In this document: piece after piece, positions 54,655 through 64,000 of the stretch
Layout of the letters: each line of letters starts with the position of its first letter
How positions within the stretch are numbered: the stretch's first letter is position 1
Source: Lutimaribacter degradans
GTDB taxonomy: Bacteria; Pseudomonadota; Alphaproteobacteria; Rhodobacterales; Rhodobacteraceae
Assembly (NCBI RefSeq): GCF_023703375.1
Contig: NZ_JAMQGO010000002.1
Coordinates: 124,001-188,000, forward strand
Length of the DNA: 64,000 bases
Direction of reading: 5' to 3'
Translations under genes and position numbers: made by a program
The notes under the pieces: generated by a model
Databases searched by the model: none
What the model was told of the DNA's origin: nothing
The model's input: the letters and a program-made list of their open reading frames with translations, nothing else

Positions 54655-56112
54655 ATGCGATTCCTGCGGCAAAGCCTGACCGGGCTGATGTTACTGGCTG
54701 TCACCTTGGTTGTGCTGGTCTATGCCGGCGTGCTTGTGCGCGACGCGGTCCAGGACCGCATGAATGCAAGCCCCCAGGTGCCTCCGCAGCGCGAACGCGT
54801 ATTCACGGTCAATGTTCAAACGGCGGTGCCGCGCAGCGTCACGCCCATCCTGACTGCCTTTGGCGAGGTGCAGAGCCTGCGCACGCTTGAACTTCGCGCC
54901 GCGGCGAGCGGCACGGTCATCATGCTGTCGGATAATTTCGAAGAAGGCGCACGTGTCGAAAAGGGCGAGGTTTTGCTGCGCATCGACCCGGACAACGCCC
55001 AATCGGCGCTGGACCGTGCCGAAAGCGACCTGGCCGATGCCCACGCGGAACAGCGCGAGGCCGCCCGGGCGCTGGAACTGGCCCGCGATGAACTGGCCGC
55101 CGCACAAGAACAGGCCGCGCTGCGCGAACGCGCCTTTCAGCGCCAGAAAGATCTCGAGTCGCGCGGCGTGGGCACCGCAGCCGCGGTTGAAACCGCCGAG
55201 CTTGCGGCCTCGTCGGCGCGGCAGGCGGTTCTGACGCGACGCCAGGCGTTGAGCCAGGCCGAGGCTCGTGTTGAACGCGCCGAAACCGCGCTGGCGCGTG
55301 CGCGCATCGTGCGCGACGAGGCCCGGCGCCGATTGAACGACACGGTGATGCACGCCGAGTTCGACGGCTCGCTGAACGAGGTCAACGTGGTCGAGGGCGG
55401 GCTTGTCTCAACCAACGAACGGCTGGCAGAGCTGGTCGATGACACCGCGCTCGAAGTGGCGTTGCGCGTCTCGACGGCGCAATATGCCCGGCTGCTGGAT
55501 GACGAGGGCCGGCTGAGGCCGCTGCCCGTCACCGTCACGCTCAGCGTGATGGGTGTCGACCTCGAGGCCACCGGCGTTCTGAAGCGCGACAGCGCCGCCG
55601 TGGGCGAAGGCCAGAGCGGGCGGCTGATATTTGCACGGCTTGACCGGGCGCGCGGGTTCAAGCCCGGCGATTTCGTGACCGTGCGCGTCAGCGAACCCGA
55701 GATCGACAATGTGGTGCGCCTGCCCGCCACCGCGCTGGCCGCCGACGGCACCGTGTTGGTGCTGGGCGATGATGACCGGCTGGCGCCGCTCGCCGTCACG
55801 CTGGTGCGCCGGCAGGGCGACGACGTGCTTTTGCGCGGTGACGGCCTGGCCGGGCGCGAGGTGGTGCGCGAACGTTCGCCGCTGCTGGGCGAGGGCATCA
55901 AGGTTCGCCCGTTGCGCCAGGATGACCAGGGCGCCGATGCCGCCCCCGCGCTGCTGGACCTTTCCGAGGAACGCCGCGCGCGCCTGGTGGCCTATGTCGA
56001 GGGTGACGGCAGCATGACCGAGGCGGTGAAATCGACGATCCTTGATCGCCTGCAACAGCCCCGCGTGCCCGCGCAAATGGTCGAGCGGCTTGAATCGCGG
56101 ATGGGGGGCTGA
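54655..56112 (+). CDS. RND efflux periplasmic adaptor subunit
   Basis: 485 residues. A single N-terminal membrane anchor (LTGLMLLAVTLVVLVYAGVLV) is followed by the lipoyl halves, the long coiled hairpin (about 120-230, rich in Ala/Glu/Arg) and the beta-barrel. The last ~55 residues (SEERRARLVAYVEGDGSM) are an extension not usual in MFP proteins. It links the RND pump to an outer-membrane channel, which is not in the window. The pump starts three bases later. Confidence 0.9.
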   Translation: MRFLRQSLTGLMLLAVTLVVLVYAGVLVRDAVQDRMNASPQVPPQRERVFTVNVQTAVPRSVTPILTAFGEVQSLRTLELRAAASGTVIMLSDNFEEGARVEKGEVLLRIDPDNAQSALDRAESDLADAHAEQREAARALELARDELAAAQEQAALRERAFQRQKDLESRGVGTAAAVETAELAASSARQAVLTRRQALSQAEARVERAETALARARIVRDEARRRLNDTVMHAEFDGSLNEVNVVEGGLVSTNERLAELVDDTALEVALRVSTAQYARLLDDEGRLRPLPVTVTLSVMGVDLEATGVLKRDSAAVGEGQSGRLIFARLDRARGFKPGDFVTVRVSEPEIDNVVRLPATALAADGTVLVLGDDDRLAPLAVTLVRRQGDDVLLRGDGLAGREVVRERSPLLGEGIKVRPLRQDDQGADAAPALLDLSEERRARLVAYVEGDGSMTEAVKSTILDRLQQPRVPAQMVERLESRMGG

Positions 56113-56115
56113 CCG

Positions 56116-59100
56116 ATGGCACGCCCGATTCCCGCCCGCGCCGGTGGCATCCTGTCCTACTTCACCCGCCACCGCACGGCGGCCAACCTTCTTTTGGTCG
56201 TATTGCTCATGCTGGGAGTTGCCGCCGTCCCGCAGATGCGCGCGCAGTTTTTTCCCGACGTGGTGGTAGACAACGTGCGTGTCTCGGTCATCTGGGAAGG
56301 GGCCGGCGCCGAGGATGTCGACCGTGCCATCGTGCAGGCGCTGGAACCTTCCCTGCTAGCCGTTGAAGGGGTCGAAAGCTCGTCCAGCACCTCGTTCGAG
56401 GGGCGCGCCTCGATCAACCTTGAATTCGAGCCCGGCTATGACATGGGCCGGGCCAGCGATGACGTGCGGCAGGCGATCGACTCGGTCACCACGCTGCCCG
56501 ACGAGGCCGAAGAGCCCGAACTGGTGCGCGGCGTCTGGTATGATCGCGTGACCGACCTGGTGATCACCGGCCCCGTCGGCACCGAGCAACTTGGGCTTTT
56601 CACCGACGAACTGGTGAACCGCCTTTTTGCCGCGGGTGTCACCCGCACCACCATACGCGGCGTCGCCGCGCCACGCACGTTGATCGAGGTGCCCTCGGTC
56701 AACCTGATGGCCCATGACGTGACGATCCAGCAGATCGCCGCGGCCATCGCCGAAGAGGTCGATGCCGACCCCGCCGGCGACGTGGACGGTGCCAATGCCC
56801 GCGTGCGCACCGGCGTCGAAAAACGCAGCCCCGACCAGATCGAGCAGATCGTGCTGCGCTCGAACCCCGATGGCTCGACCCTGACGGTGGGCGATGTGGC
56901 CGAGCTGCGCGTCGAAGGCGTGACCCGCAACCGCAGTTATTTCGTGGGCGATAACCCCGCGATGTCGATCCGCGTTGACCGATCGGCCCAGGGTGATGCC
57001 ATCGCCATCCAGCGCCAGGTCGAAGATGTCGCGCGCGAGATGCAGGCCACCTTGCCCGAGGGCACCACGATCGACCTGATCCGAACGCGGGCGGAAATGA
57101 TCAGCGGCCGCCTGAACATCCTTGTCGATAACGGCTTGATGGGGTTGGGGCTGGTGTTGGCGCTGCTGTTTCTGTTTCTCAATGCACGCACCGCCTTCTG
57201 GGTGGCCGCGGGTATTCCGGTGGCGATGCTGACAGCCATTTCGCTGATGTATGTGGCCGGGCTGACCATCAACATGATCTCGCTTTTCGCACTGATCATC
57301 ACGCTGGGCATCGTCGTGGACGATGCCATCGTGGTGGGCGAACATGCCGATGCCCGCGCCCGACGCCTGGGCGAAAGCCCGGTCGAGGCTGCCGAGAACG
57401 CCGCCCGCCGCATGGCGATGCCTGTCTTTTCCGCCACGCTGACAACGATCCTCGCCTTTTTCGCGCTGACGGCCATCAGCGGGCGGTTCGGCGACCTGAT
57501 CTCGGACATACCGTTTACCGTGATCGCGGTTCTGGCCGCGTCACTGATCGAATGTTTCCTGATCCTGCCCCACCACATGGCCCATGCGCTGGCTCACACG
57601 GCGAAAGAGCACTGGTATGACGTGCCTTCGCGGATCGTCAACCGGGGGTTTCGCTGGGTTCGCGACCATGTCTTTCGTCGCGTCATCGCCTTGATCATCG
57701 TCGCCCGGTATCCGGTGCTGGCCGCGACGGTTCTGATCCTTGCCAGCCAGGTGGCGCTGATTGCACGCGGCGATGTGCCGTGGCGATTTTTCAACGCCCC
57801 CGAAAGCAGCAGCGTGACCGGCAATTTTGCCATGCTCCCCGGCGCCAGCCGCGCGGACTCGCTTGAAATGATGCGCGAGATGCAGCGCGCCACTGAAGAG
57901 CTGGCCGCCGAATACGAAGACCGATATGGCCGCAACCCACTGGATTACGTGCTGGCCGAGATCGGCGGCAACTCGGGCCGCCCGTTGCCCGGAGCCGATA
58001 CCAAGGATGCCGACCTGTTGGGTGGCATCGCGATCGAGCTGATAGATGCCGATCTGCGCCCGGAATATTCCAGTTTCCAGTTCGTGGGCGAGTTGCAGGA
58101 CCGCGTGACCCACCACCCGCTGGCCGAGACCGTCAGCTTCCGCGGCTGGCGGTCGGGACCAGGGGGCGAGGCCCTGGATGTTGAATTCTACGGTGCCGAT
58201 GCGGGCACGCTGAAAGCGGCCAGCGAGGCGCTCAAAGAGGCGCTGCTGCGCTTTCCCGAGGTATCCGCCGTCGAAGACAACCTGGCCTATGACAAGGAAG
58301 AGCTGATACTGGAACTGACACCGCAGGGCCAATCGCTGGGTTTTACCATCGACGCGGTGGGCCGGGTGCTGCGACACCGTCTGAACGGGCTCGAAGCCGC
58401 GACCTACCCGCTGGGTCCGCGCAGCGCCGAGATTCGCGTGCAACTGCCCGAAACCGAACAGACCGCGGATTTCGTAGACAGGATGCAGATGCGGGCGCCC
58501 TCGGGCTCTTATGTGCCGCTGGCCGATATCGTCAGCGTCGAACGCCAGACCGGCTTTTCCACGGTGCGGCGTGAGAACGGCATACGGCTCATTTCGGTCA
58601 CCGGCGACATCTCGGAAGACGACCCGGCCCGCGCCGAGGAGGTAATGAGCGCGCTTGAAAACGAGATCCTGCCCGATATCGCCGCGCGCCATCAGGTCGA
58701 ATGGCGCCTGTCGGGGCTGAGCGAACAGGAAAACGAGTTTCTGCGCGACGCCATGACCGGGCTTATTCTGTGCCTGGCGGGGATCTATGCCGTGCTGGCC
58801 TGGGTGTTTTCAAGCTGGACCCGGCCCATCGTGGTGATGGCGATCATTCCCTTCGGCCTGGTGGGTACGATTTGGGGCCATTACATCTGGGATGTGCCGT
58901 TGAGCATGTTCACGGTGGTGGGGCTGTTGGGCATGACGGGCATCATCATCAACGACTCGATCGTGCTGGTGACCACGATCGACGAACACGCCGAAACCCG
59001 CGGGCTGATCCCGTCGATAATCGACGGCGCCGCCGACCGCTTGCGGCCCGTGATGCTGACAACCCTGACCACGGTTCTGGGCCTGGCGCCATTGCTTTAC

Positions 59101-59511
59101 GAGAAAAGCCAGCAGGCGCAATTCCTGAAACCAACCGTGATCACGCTGGTTTACGGGCTGGGCTTTGGCATGGTGCTGGTGCTCGTCGTGGTTCCCGTGC
59201 TGATCGCGATGCAGCGCGATGTCAGCCGCCAGATCGCAGCATTGAAACGCAGCTTGCGCACACGGGCGCTACGCGGGGCGATGAGGCCCGCGTTGGTGCT
59301 TATGCTTGCATGGTTCGCCGTCACAATGGGCTGGGCCGCCGTGACCGGCGTGCTGGCGCCCGCGCTGACAAAGCCCCTGCCCGCGCTGGCCGGGCTGCCC
59401 GCGCTTGCGGCTGGTGCCGCCTTGTTCCTGGTCGGGGCTGTTGTGCTGGTGCTGGGGCTTTTCGTGGTTCTGGGACTGCGCCACGCGCTGCGCCAACGCA
59501 AGCCCGGCTGA
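56116..59511 (+). CDS. RND family efflux transporter permease
   Basis: 1131 residues. N-terminal FTRHRTAANLLLVVLLMLG, then the RND motif IVVDDAIVVGEHADARA in TM4 and the mirrored ITGIIINDSIVLVTTIDE-type block (MTGIIINDSIVLVTTIDE) in TM10-11. It extrudes drugs, dyes or lipids by proton exchange. After the normal last helix (about 1040) there is an extra ~70 residues with two or three more hydrophobic segments (LVLMLAWFAVTMGWAAV and AALFLVGAVVLVLGLFVVL). Confidence 0.93.
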   Translation: MARPIPARAGGILSYFTRHRTAANLLLVVLLMLGVAAVPQMRAQFFPDVVVDNVRVSVIWEGAGAEDVDRAIVQALEPSLLAVEGVESSSSTSFEGRASINLEFEPGYDMGRASDDVRQAIDSVTTLPDEAEEPELVRGVWYDRVTDLVITGPVGTEQLGLFTDELVNRLFAAGVTRTTIRGVAAPRTLIEVPSVNLMAHDVTIQQIAAAIAEEVDADPAGDVDGANARVRTGVEKRSPDQIEQIVLRSNPDGSTLTVGDVAELRVEGVTRNRSYFVGDNPAMSIRVDRSAQGDAIAIQRQVEDVAREMQATLPEGTTIDLIRTRAEMISGRLNILVDNGLMGLGLVLALLFLFLNARTAFWVAAGIPVAMLTAISLMYVAGLTINMISLFALIITLGIVVDDAIVVGEHADARARRLGESPVEAAENAARRMAMPVFSATLTTILAFFALTAISGRFGDLISDIPFTVIAVLAASLIECFLILPHHMAHALAHTAKEHWYDVPSRIVNRGFRWVRDHVFRRVIALIIVARYPVLAATVLILASQVALIARGDVPWRFFNAPESSSVTGNFAMLPGASRADSLEMMREMQRATEELAAEYEDRYGRNPLDYVLAEIGGNSGRPLPGADTKDADLLGGIAIELIDADLRPEYSSFQFVGELQDRVTHHPLAETVSFRGWRSGPGGEALDVEFYGADAGTLKAASEALKEALLRFPEVSAVEDNLAYDKEELILELTPQGQSLGFTIDAVGRVLRHRLNGLEAATYPLGPRSAEIRVQLPETEQTADFVDRMQMRAPSGSYVPLADIVSVERQTGFSTVRRENGIRLISVTGDISEDDPARAEEVMSALENEILPDIAARHQVEWRLSGLSEQENEFLRDAMTGLILCLAGIYAVLAWVFSSWTRPIVVMAIIPFGLVGTIWGHYIWDVPLSMFTVVGLLGMTGIIINDSIVLVTTIDEHAETRGLIPSIIDGAADRLRPVMLTTLTTVLGLAPLLYEKSQQAQFLKPTVITLVYGLGFGMVLVLVVVPVLIAMQRDVSRQIAALKRSLRTRALRGAMRPALVLMLAWFAVTMGWAAVTGVLAPALTKPLPALAGLPALAAGAALFLVGAVVLVLGLFVVLGLRHALRQRKPG

Positions 59512-59544
59512 CCTGACCGCCGGGTTTCTTGCGGCGCGGGCCGC

Positions 59545-60015
59545 TCAGGCGCGGTGATACGGGCTGCCCGCCAGGATCGAGGCCGCGCGATACAGTTGCT
59601 CGGCGAGCATCACCCGCACCAGCATGTGCGGCCAAACCATGCGCCCCAGGCTCAGCGACGCGTCGGCACGCATTCGCAAGGCCGGGTCGATGCCATCGGC
59701 GCCACCGATCACGAAAGCCAAGTCGCCCCGCCCCTGGTCACGCCAGTCGCCCAGCATCTGCGCGAACTCGGGTGAGCTCATGCGCGTGCCGCGCTCGTCC
59801 AGAACACAGGTCATGGCACCGTCCGGCACCGCGCGCGCCAAAAGCGCGCCCTCGGCCGCCATGCCGCCGCCTTTCTTGTCTTCGACCTCGTGCACCCGGG
59901 CCGGGCCAAGGCCCAGCCCGCGCCCGGTACGATCAAAGCGTGTCAGGTAATCATCTATCAAGTCTCGCTCGGGGCCGGCCCGCAGCCGCCCCACAGCGCA
60001 TAGATGCACCCGCAT
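59545..60015 (-). CDS. rlmH: 23S rRNA pseudouridine-1915 N3-methyltransferase
   Basis: 156 residues. The SAM-knot FVIGGADGID near residue 100 and the C-terminal EQLYRAASILAGSPYHR are RlmH hallmarks. It methylates pseudouridine 1915 in helix 69 of 23S rRNA. It starts one base after the rsfS stop. Confidence 0.96.
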   Translation of the reverse strand: MRVHLCAVGRLRAGPERDLIDDYLTRFDRTGRGLGLGPARVHEVEDKKGGGMAAEGALLARAVPDGAMTCVLDERGTRMSSPEFAQMLGDWRDQGRGDLAFVIGGADGIDPALRMRADASLSLGRMVWPHMLVRVMLAEQLYRAASILAGSPYHRA

Positions 60016-60387
60016 TCAGCCCTTGGCCTGGCCGACCGCCGCCTGGTTGGGCAACCACATCTTTTCAAGTTGGTAGAATTCGCGCACTTCGGGGCGGAAC
60101 ACGTGCACCACCACGTCACCAGTGTCGATCAGAACCCAGTCGCCGGCTTCCTGCCCTTCGAGGCGCACGGAAATGCCGAACTCTTCTTTCAGGCGCTGCA
60201 CAAGTTTTTCGGCGATGGCCGCCACCTGGCGCGAGGACCGGCCCGAACACACGATCATGAAATCCCCGATTGAGGATTTACCGCGCAGATCGATCTGCAC
60301 GATGTCTTCGGCCTTGTCGTCGTCAAGTGACGCGAGAATCCGCTCCAGCAGTTTTTCGCTGGTCACGTTGGTCTTGGCGCCGCTCAT
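60016..60387 (-). CDS. rsfS: Ribosomal silencing factor RsfS
   Basis: 123 residues from the ATG at 60387. An in-frame ATG at 60501 would add 38 poorly conserved residues. DKAEDIVQIDLRGKSSIGDFMIV and GDWVLIDTGDVVVHVF are the DUF143 core. It binds ribosomal protein L14 and blocks subunit joining in starvation. It is directly in front of rlmH. Confidence 0.93.
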   Translation of the reverse strand: MSGAKTNVTSEKLLERILASLDDDKAEDIVQIDLRGKSSIGDFMIVCSGRSSRQVAAIAEKLVQRLKEEFGISVRLEGQEAGDWVLIDTGDVVVHVFRPEVREFYQLEKMWLPNQAAVGQAKG

Positions 60388-60606
60388 AAGGGCCCCGGTA
60401 TCAGCGGCATTGGCCGCGTCTGCGATAAGAGACAGGACATTGTCCTCCCATGGCTGCACACCGGCCTTGCCCCGGTGCATGGCATGAACCAAAGGTAGCA
60501 ACGCGGTTGCGAAAAAACAATGTCATTGCATGGCTCACAGCTGCGATGCGCCAATTTGCGCCCCCGCGCACCGTCCCCTCTGCAACACGCCCGCTCCCGG
60601 CCCGCG

Positions 60607-61974
60607 TCAGCCCTGCAAGGTGTCGCGGTCAGTCGGCGGCGGCCCCTTTCGGGCGGGGTCGTCAGGATCGTTGAGAATGCGCAGTTCGCGCTGTGGGAAA
60701 GGGATCGATATGCCGTGTTCATGGAACGCATCCCACAGCGCAAGATATACATTGCCACGTATATTGGTCAGCCCGCCCGTCGGGTCGGAAATCCAGAACC
60801 GCAGGATGTAATCGATGCTGCTGTCGCCGAACCCCACGATATGGCAGACCGGCGGCTTGAACCCCAGCACGCGATCAACGCTTTTCGCGGCGTCGATCGC
60901 GATCTTGCGCACCTTGTGGGGGTCGTCGCCGTAGGACGTGCCGAAATAGATATCGAGCCGCACGAATTCGTTCGAATGTGACCAGTTCACCACCTGCCCG
61001 GTGATCAGGTCTTCGTTCGGTATCAGGTATTCGCGCCCGTCCCGCGTAACGACCGAGGTATAGCGCGCGCCCAGCGTGTTGATCCAGCCGAAGGTCTCGC
61101 CAAGGCTGATCACGTCACCGGGCTTGATCGACTTGTCGAGCAGGATGATGACGCCCGATACCAGGTTCGACACCACCTTTTGCAGGCCGAAGCCAAGGCC
61201 CACGCCGATCGCCCCCGACAACACCGCCAGCCCGGTCAGATCGACGCCCACCATGCGCAACCCGGTAAAGAAAGCAGCCCCATACAGCAGCAATTGCAGG
61301 AACTTGACCGCCAGCACCTGCATCGAGGGGCTGATATCCTCGTTGCGCCGGATGCGGCTGGCCGAGCTGACCGCGACGAACCGCGCGACAAAGAACAACG
61401 CCCCGATGATCGCCGCGGCCTGCAGCACGATCCAGGCTGAAAGCCGGGTTTCGCCCAGGGTCACGGCGATGCCGTCAAGCAGGCTGCGCGCCTCGTCCGT
61501 CAGGCCGAGGATGGACAGCGTGACCCAGATCCAGCCGGCATACCGCACCACGCCGCGCAGGAACGAGTTCACAATCAGGCGCGACGCGACCGTGATCAGC
61601 AGCCAGGCCAGGGTCAACTGGGCGATTATGCCCAGCAGGTAAGACCGCGAGGGCCATGTCATCTCTTGCATGATCCACACGGTCGGCCAGATCAGCCCCA
61701 CGAAAAGGACAAGGCGCATCCGGTTGCGCAGCATCAAGCCAAAGCGCTTGCGCCACATCGGCCAGTTTTCGCGCGTGCGCAGCCATCCGTCCCACCGCGC
61801 GGCCAGGGGTTTGGCCACGAGATGCGCCAGCAGCAACAGGCCAAGCGCAATCGCGATCTGGTAGGCGTTCCATGGCCGCAACAGGCTTTGGGCCAGCCCC
61901 TCGACCTGGCCCAGGATGCCCTGTCCGATTTCGGTGGCCTGCCGCGCCAGGTCAGGTGTGTCTTCCGGCTCCAT
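60607..61974 (-). CDS. MscS family mechanosensitive ion channel
   Basis: 455 residues from ATG 61974, with GAAGGAG upstream. Several membrane helices (about 35-280) lead to the pore helix VLSGAIGVGLGFGLQKVVSNLVSG and the beta domain DVISLGETFGWINTLGARYTSV with REYLIPNEDL. It opens under hypo-osmotic stress. The acidic C-terminus ends with a polar tail. Confidence 0.93.
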   Translation of the reverse strand: MEPEDTPDLARQATEIGQGILGQVEGLAQSLLRPWNAYQIAIALGLLLLAHLVAKPLAARWDGWLRTRENWPMWRKRFGLMLRNRMRLVLFVGLIWPTVWIMQEMTWPSRSYLLGIIAQLTLAWLLITVASRLIVNSFLRGVVRYAGWIWVTLSILGLTDEARSLLDGIAVTLGETRLSAWIVLQAAAIIGALFFVARFVAVSSASRIRRNEDISPSMQVLAVKFLQLLLYGAAFFTGLRMVGVDLTGLAVLSGAIGVGLGFGLQKVVSNLVSGVIILLDKSIKPGDVISLGETFGWINTLGARYTSVVTRDGREYLIPNEDLITGQVVNWSHSNEFVRLDIYFGTSYGDDPHKVRKIAIDAAKSVDRVLGFKPPVCHIVGFGDSSIDYILRFWISDPTGGLTNIRGNVYLALWDAFHEHGISIPFPQRELRILNDPDDPARKGPPPTDRDTLQG

Positions 61975-62238
61975 CCACGCTCCTTCACGCCCCACATTGG
62001 CCAAGCCCGGGATGCAGGGCAAGGGGATAGAGGCTTGCGAGACTCAGGGCAGAGGTATATCTGACATGGCATGACAGGGATTTTTGACATGGACGACCGC
62101 GCGCGCCTGCCTTGGCGCTTTTTCGGCGCGACCCACACGGTTCTGGCGCGTCCATGACGCGGCGCGGGCGCACTACGCCCGCCTCAGACACCCATGCCCC
62201 GCAAACAATCCAACCACTCTAGATCGGGAGAGGACCAA

Positions 62239-63645
62239 ATGTCCCCCAAAACGCTTTACGACAAGATCTGGGATGCCCATGTCGTCCACGAAGACGCAGA
62301 CGGCACCAGCCTTCTTTATATCGACCGTCACCTCGTGCACGAGGTGACCAGCCCGCAAGCCTTCGAAGGGTTGCGCATGGCGGGACGCCAGGTGCGCGCA
62401 CCGGGCAAGACCATCGCGGTGCCCGACCATAACGTGCCCACCACGCCGGGCCGCGAAAACCCCGACCAGATGCCCGAGGACAGCCGCATACAGGTTGCCG
62501 CGCTGGACAAGAACGCCCAGGATTTCGGGATTCACTACTATCCCGTCAGCGACGTGCGCCAGGGCATCGTTCACATCGTCGGCCCCGAACAGGGCTGGAC
62601 CCTGCCGGGCATGACCGTAGTGTGCGGTGACAGCCACACCGCCACGCATGGCGCCTTTGGTGCGCTGGCGCATGGCATCGGCACATCCGAGGTCGAACAC
62701 GTTCTGGCCACACAGACGCTGATCCAGAAGAAATCCAAGAACATGAAGGTCGAGATCACCGGCAAGCTGCGCCCCGGTGTCACCGCGAAGGACATAACCC
62801 TGTCGGTGATCGGTGAAACCGGCACCGCGGGCGGCACCGGCTACGTGATCGAGTATTGCGGCGAGGCAATCCGCGACCTGTCGATGGAAGGCCGCATGAC
62901 GGTGTGCAACATGGCGATCGAGGGCGGCGCCCGCGCCGGCCTGATTGCGCCAGATGAAAAGACCTTTGAATACGTTGAAGGCCGCCCGCACGCGCCCAAG
63001 GGCGCCCAGTGGGAAGCGGCGATGGAATGGTGGAAGACGCTGTATTCCGACGATGACGCGCATTGGGACAAGGTCGTGACGATCCGCGGCGAAGACATCG
63101 CGCCCGTCGTTACCTGGGGCACCAGCCCCGAGGACGTTCTGCCCATCACCGCCGAAGTGCCCGACCCTGCCAGTTTCGCGGGCGGCAAGGTCAGCGCGGC
63201 GCAGCGCGCGCTGGATTACATGGGGCTCAAGCCGGGGCAAAAACTCTCGGATATCGAGATCGACACGGTATTCATCGGCTCTTGCACCAATGGCCGGATC
63301 GAGGATCTGCGCGCCGCCGCCGCGGTCGTGAAAGGCAAGAAGATCAAGGAAGGCATGCGTGCCATGGTCGTGCCCGGTTCGGGCCTGGTACGCGCGCAGG
63401 CCGAAGAAGAGGGTCTGGCCGATATCTTCAAGGAGGCCGGGTTCGAATGGCGCATGGCGGGGTGTTCGATGTGCCTTGCGATGAACCCCGACCAGTTGAG
63501 CGAGGGCGAGCGCTGCGCCTCGACCTCGAACCGCAACTTCGAGGGGCGGCAGGGCTACAAGGGCCGCACGCACCTGATGAGCCCGGCCATGGCCGCCGCC
63601 GCCGCGGTGACCGGTCGGCTGACCGATGTGCGCGAACTGATGTAA
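62239..63645 (+). CDS. leuC: 3-isopropylmalate dehydratase large subunit
   Basis: 468 residues from ATG 62239, with GGGAGAGGA upstream. The 4Fe-4S Cys appear in IGSCTNGR near residue 345 and GCSMCLAMN near 405. With LeuD it isomerises 2-isopropylmalate in leucine synthesis. leuD follows after 84 bases. Confidence 0.97.
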   Translation: MSPKTLYDKIWDAHVVHEDADGTSLLYIDRHLVHEVTSPQAFEGLRMAGRQVRAPGKTIAVPDHNVPTTPGRENPDQMPEDSRIQVAALDKNAQDFGIHYYPVSDVRQGIVHIVGPEQGWTLPGMTVVCGDSHTATHGAFGALAHGIGTSEVEHVLATQTLIQKKSKNMKVEITGKLRPGVTAKDITLSVIGETGTAGGTGYVIEYCGEAIRDLSMEGRMTVCNMAIEGGARAGLIAPDEKTFEYVEGRPHAPKGAQWEAAMEWWKTLYSDDDAHWDKVVTIRGEDIAPVVTWGTSPEDVLPITAEVPDPASFAGGKVSAAQRALDYMGLKPGQKLSDIEIDTVFIGSCTNGRIEDLRAAAAVVKGKKIKEGMRAMVVPGSGLVRAQAEEEGLADIFKEAGFEWRMAGCSMCLAMNPDQLSEGERCASTSNRNFEGRQGYKGRTHLMSPAMAAAAAVTGRLTDVRELM

Positions 63646-63729
63646 CGGCACGCGCCCATCGGCCATTGCAGGCGTCGTCGCAACGACGGGCCGCAAGAGC
63701 TTGATGGGTGCTCCTTGAAGGACAAGACA

Positions 63730-64000
63730 ATGGAAAAATTCGAAAAAATCACCGGGATCGCGGCGCCCCTGCCGCTGGTCAACATCGACACCGACATGAT
63801 CATCCCCAAGCAATTCCTCAAGACGATCAAACGCTCGGGGCTTGGCGTGAACCTGTTCGACGAAATGCGCTATGACCGGCAGGGTAACGAGATTCCCGAT
63901 TTCGTGCTGAACCAGCCAGCCTATCGCGAGGCGGAAATCCTGGTGGCAGGCGAGAATTTCGGCTGCGGCTCGTCACGCGAACACGCGCCCTGGGCGCTCA
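63730..64000 (+). CDS. leuD: 3-isopropylmalate dehydratase small subunit, 3' partial
   Basis: The first 90 codons run to the window edge. It begins [16 protein letters not shown], then [16 protein letters not shown] and [13 protein letters not shown], all LeuD features. AAGGA is ten bases before the ATG at 63730. The C-terminal half is not shown. Confidence 0.95.
   Translation, partial: MEKFEKITGIAAPLPLVNIDTDMIIPKQFLKTIKRSGLGVNLFDEMRYDRQGNEIPDFVLNQPAYREAEILVAGENFGCGSSREHAPWAL

Noticed and set aside
62090..62158. Short 22-codon frame upstream of leuC as a leucine leader peptide
   Set aside because: It has few leucines and no terminator/antiterminator pair, so attenuation is not supported.
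1..64000. CRISPR array, prophage, rRNA or defense system
   Set aside because: No spaced direct repeats, phage genes, restriction, toxin-antitoxin or other defense domains were found among the recognised genes.

Overview
The window is ordinary, densely packed chromosomal DNA from an alphaproteobacterium, most likely a marine Rhodobacterales (Roseobacter-group) species. The evidence is a GcrA cell-cycle regulator, high-GC codon use with C or G in most third positions, a 44-residue aa3-type cytochrome oxidase subunit IV gene, a DUF6173 gene, a large DmdC-like acyl-CoA dehydrogenase, ETF-ubiquinone oxidoreductase, phaA/phaB, and an alphaproteobacterial LexA-type box in front of dnaE2. The species assignment is inference. 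I see no rRNA, tRNA, CRISPR array, prophage or intact insertion sequence, and no gene-free stretch longer than about 300 bases.

Layout. 1-5.5 kb: the end of a site-2 protease, a DUF411 metal-binding protein with a small Cys-rich secreted partner, gcrA, an ABC-2 permease without an ATPase, and argD-argF. 5.5-9.7 kb: AsmA, a Pit phosphate transporter and a Nudix hydrolase, all on the minus strand. 9.8-16.7 kb: rimO, a DCC/CDGSH/cutA redox-metal cluster, an L,D-transpeptidase divergent from lepA, a decayed REP-associated transposase with REP palindromes, hspQ and a lytic-transglycosylase-like lipoprotein. 16.7-23.2 kb: a solitary, apparently C-terminally shortened dnaE2 with a LexA-like box, an inositol-monophosphatase-family protein, and a MarR-like regulator divergent from a flavin monooxygenase/nitroreductase pair. 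23.3-28.7 kb: gcvT-gcvH-gcvP under a tandem glycine riboswitch, preceded by an Rrf2 regulator with an FNR-like box.

28.7-38 kb: a DUF2254 membrane protein, gltX, a Tat-exported beta-lactamase-fold hydrolase, tag, a stand-alone EAL protein, phaA and phaB separated by a strong terminator, and a ring-cleaving dioxygenase/hydrolase pair resembling MhqO-MhqD. 38-45 kb: YdcH-like and DUF2007 small proteins, a tRNA methyltransferase, decaprenyl diphosphate synthase, ispE, a TPR protein, ETF-QO and greA. 45-54.6 kb: azlC-azlD, lipoproteins, an acyl-CoA dehydrogenase/beta-lactamase-fold/DUF6173 operon, Sua5, a uracil-DNA glycosylase-like protein that has lost most Fe-S cysteines, a metallophosphoesterase and moaB. 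54.6-64 kb: an RND efflux adaptor and pump, rlmH-rsfS, an MscS channel, leuC and the start of leuD.

Many neighbours overlap by 1-12 bases, which points to translational coupling. No wholly new multi-gene system is evident. The best leads are the truncated, SOS-boxed dnaE2, the MarR-controlled monooxygenase/nitroreductase pair with its AT-rich tandem operator-like repeat, the Fe-S-less UDG in its three-gene cluster, the RAYT/REP relic, and the Rrf2/FNR-box region upstream of the glycine operon.
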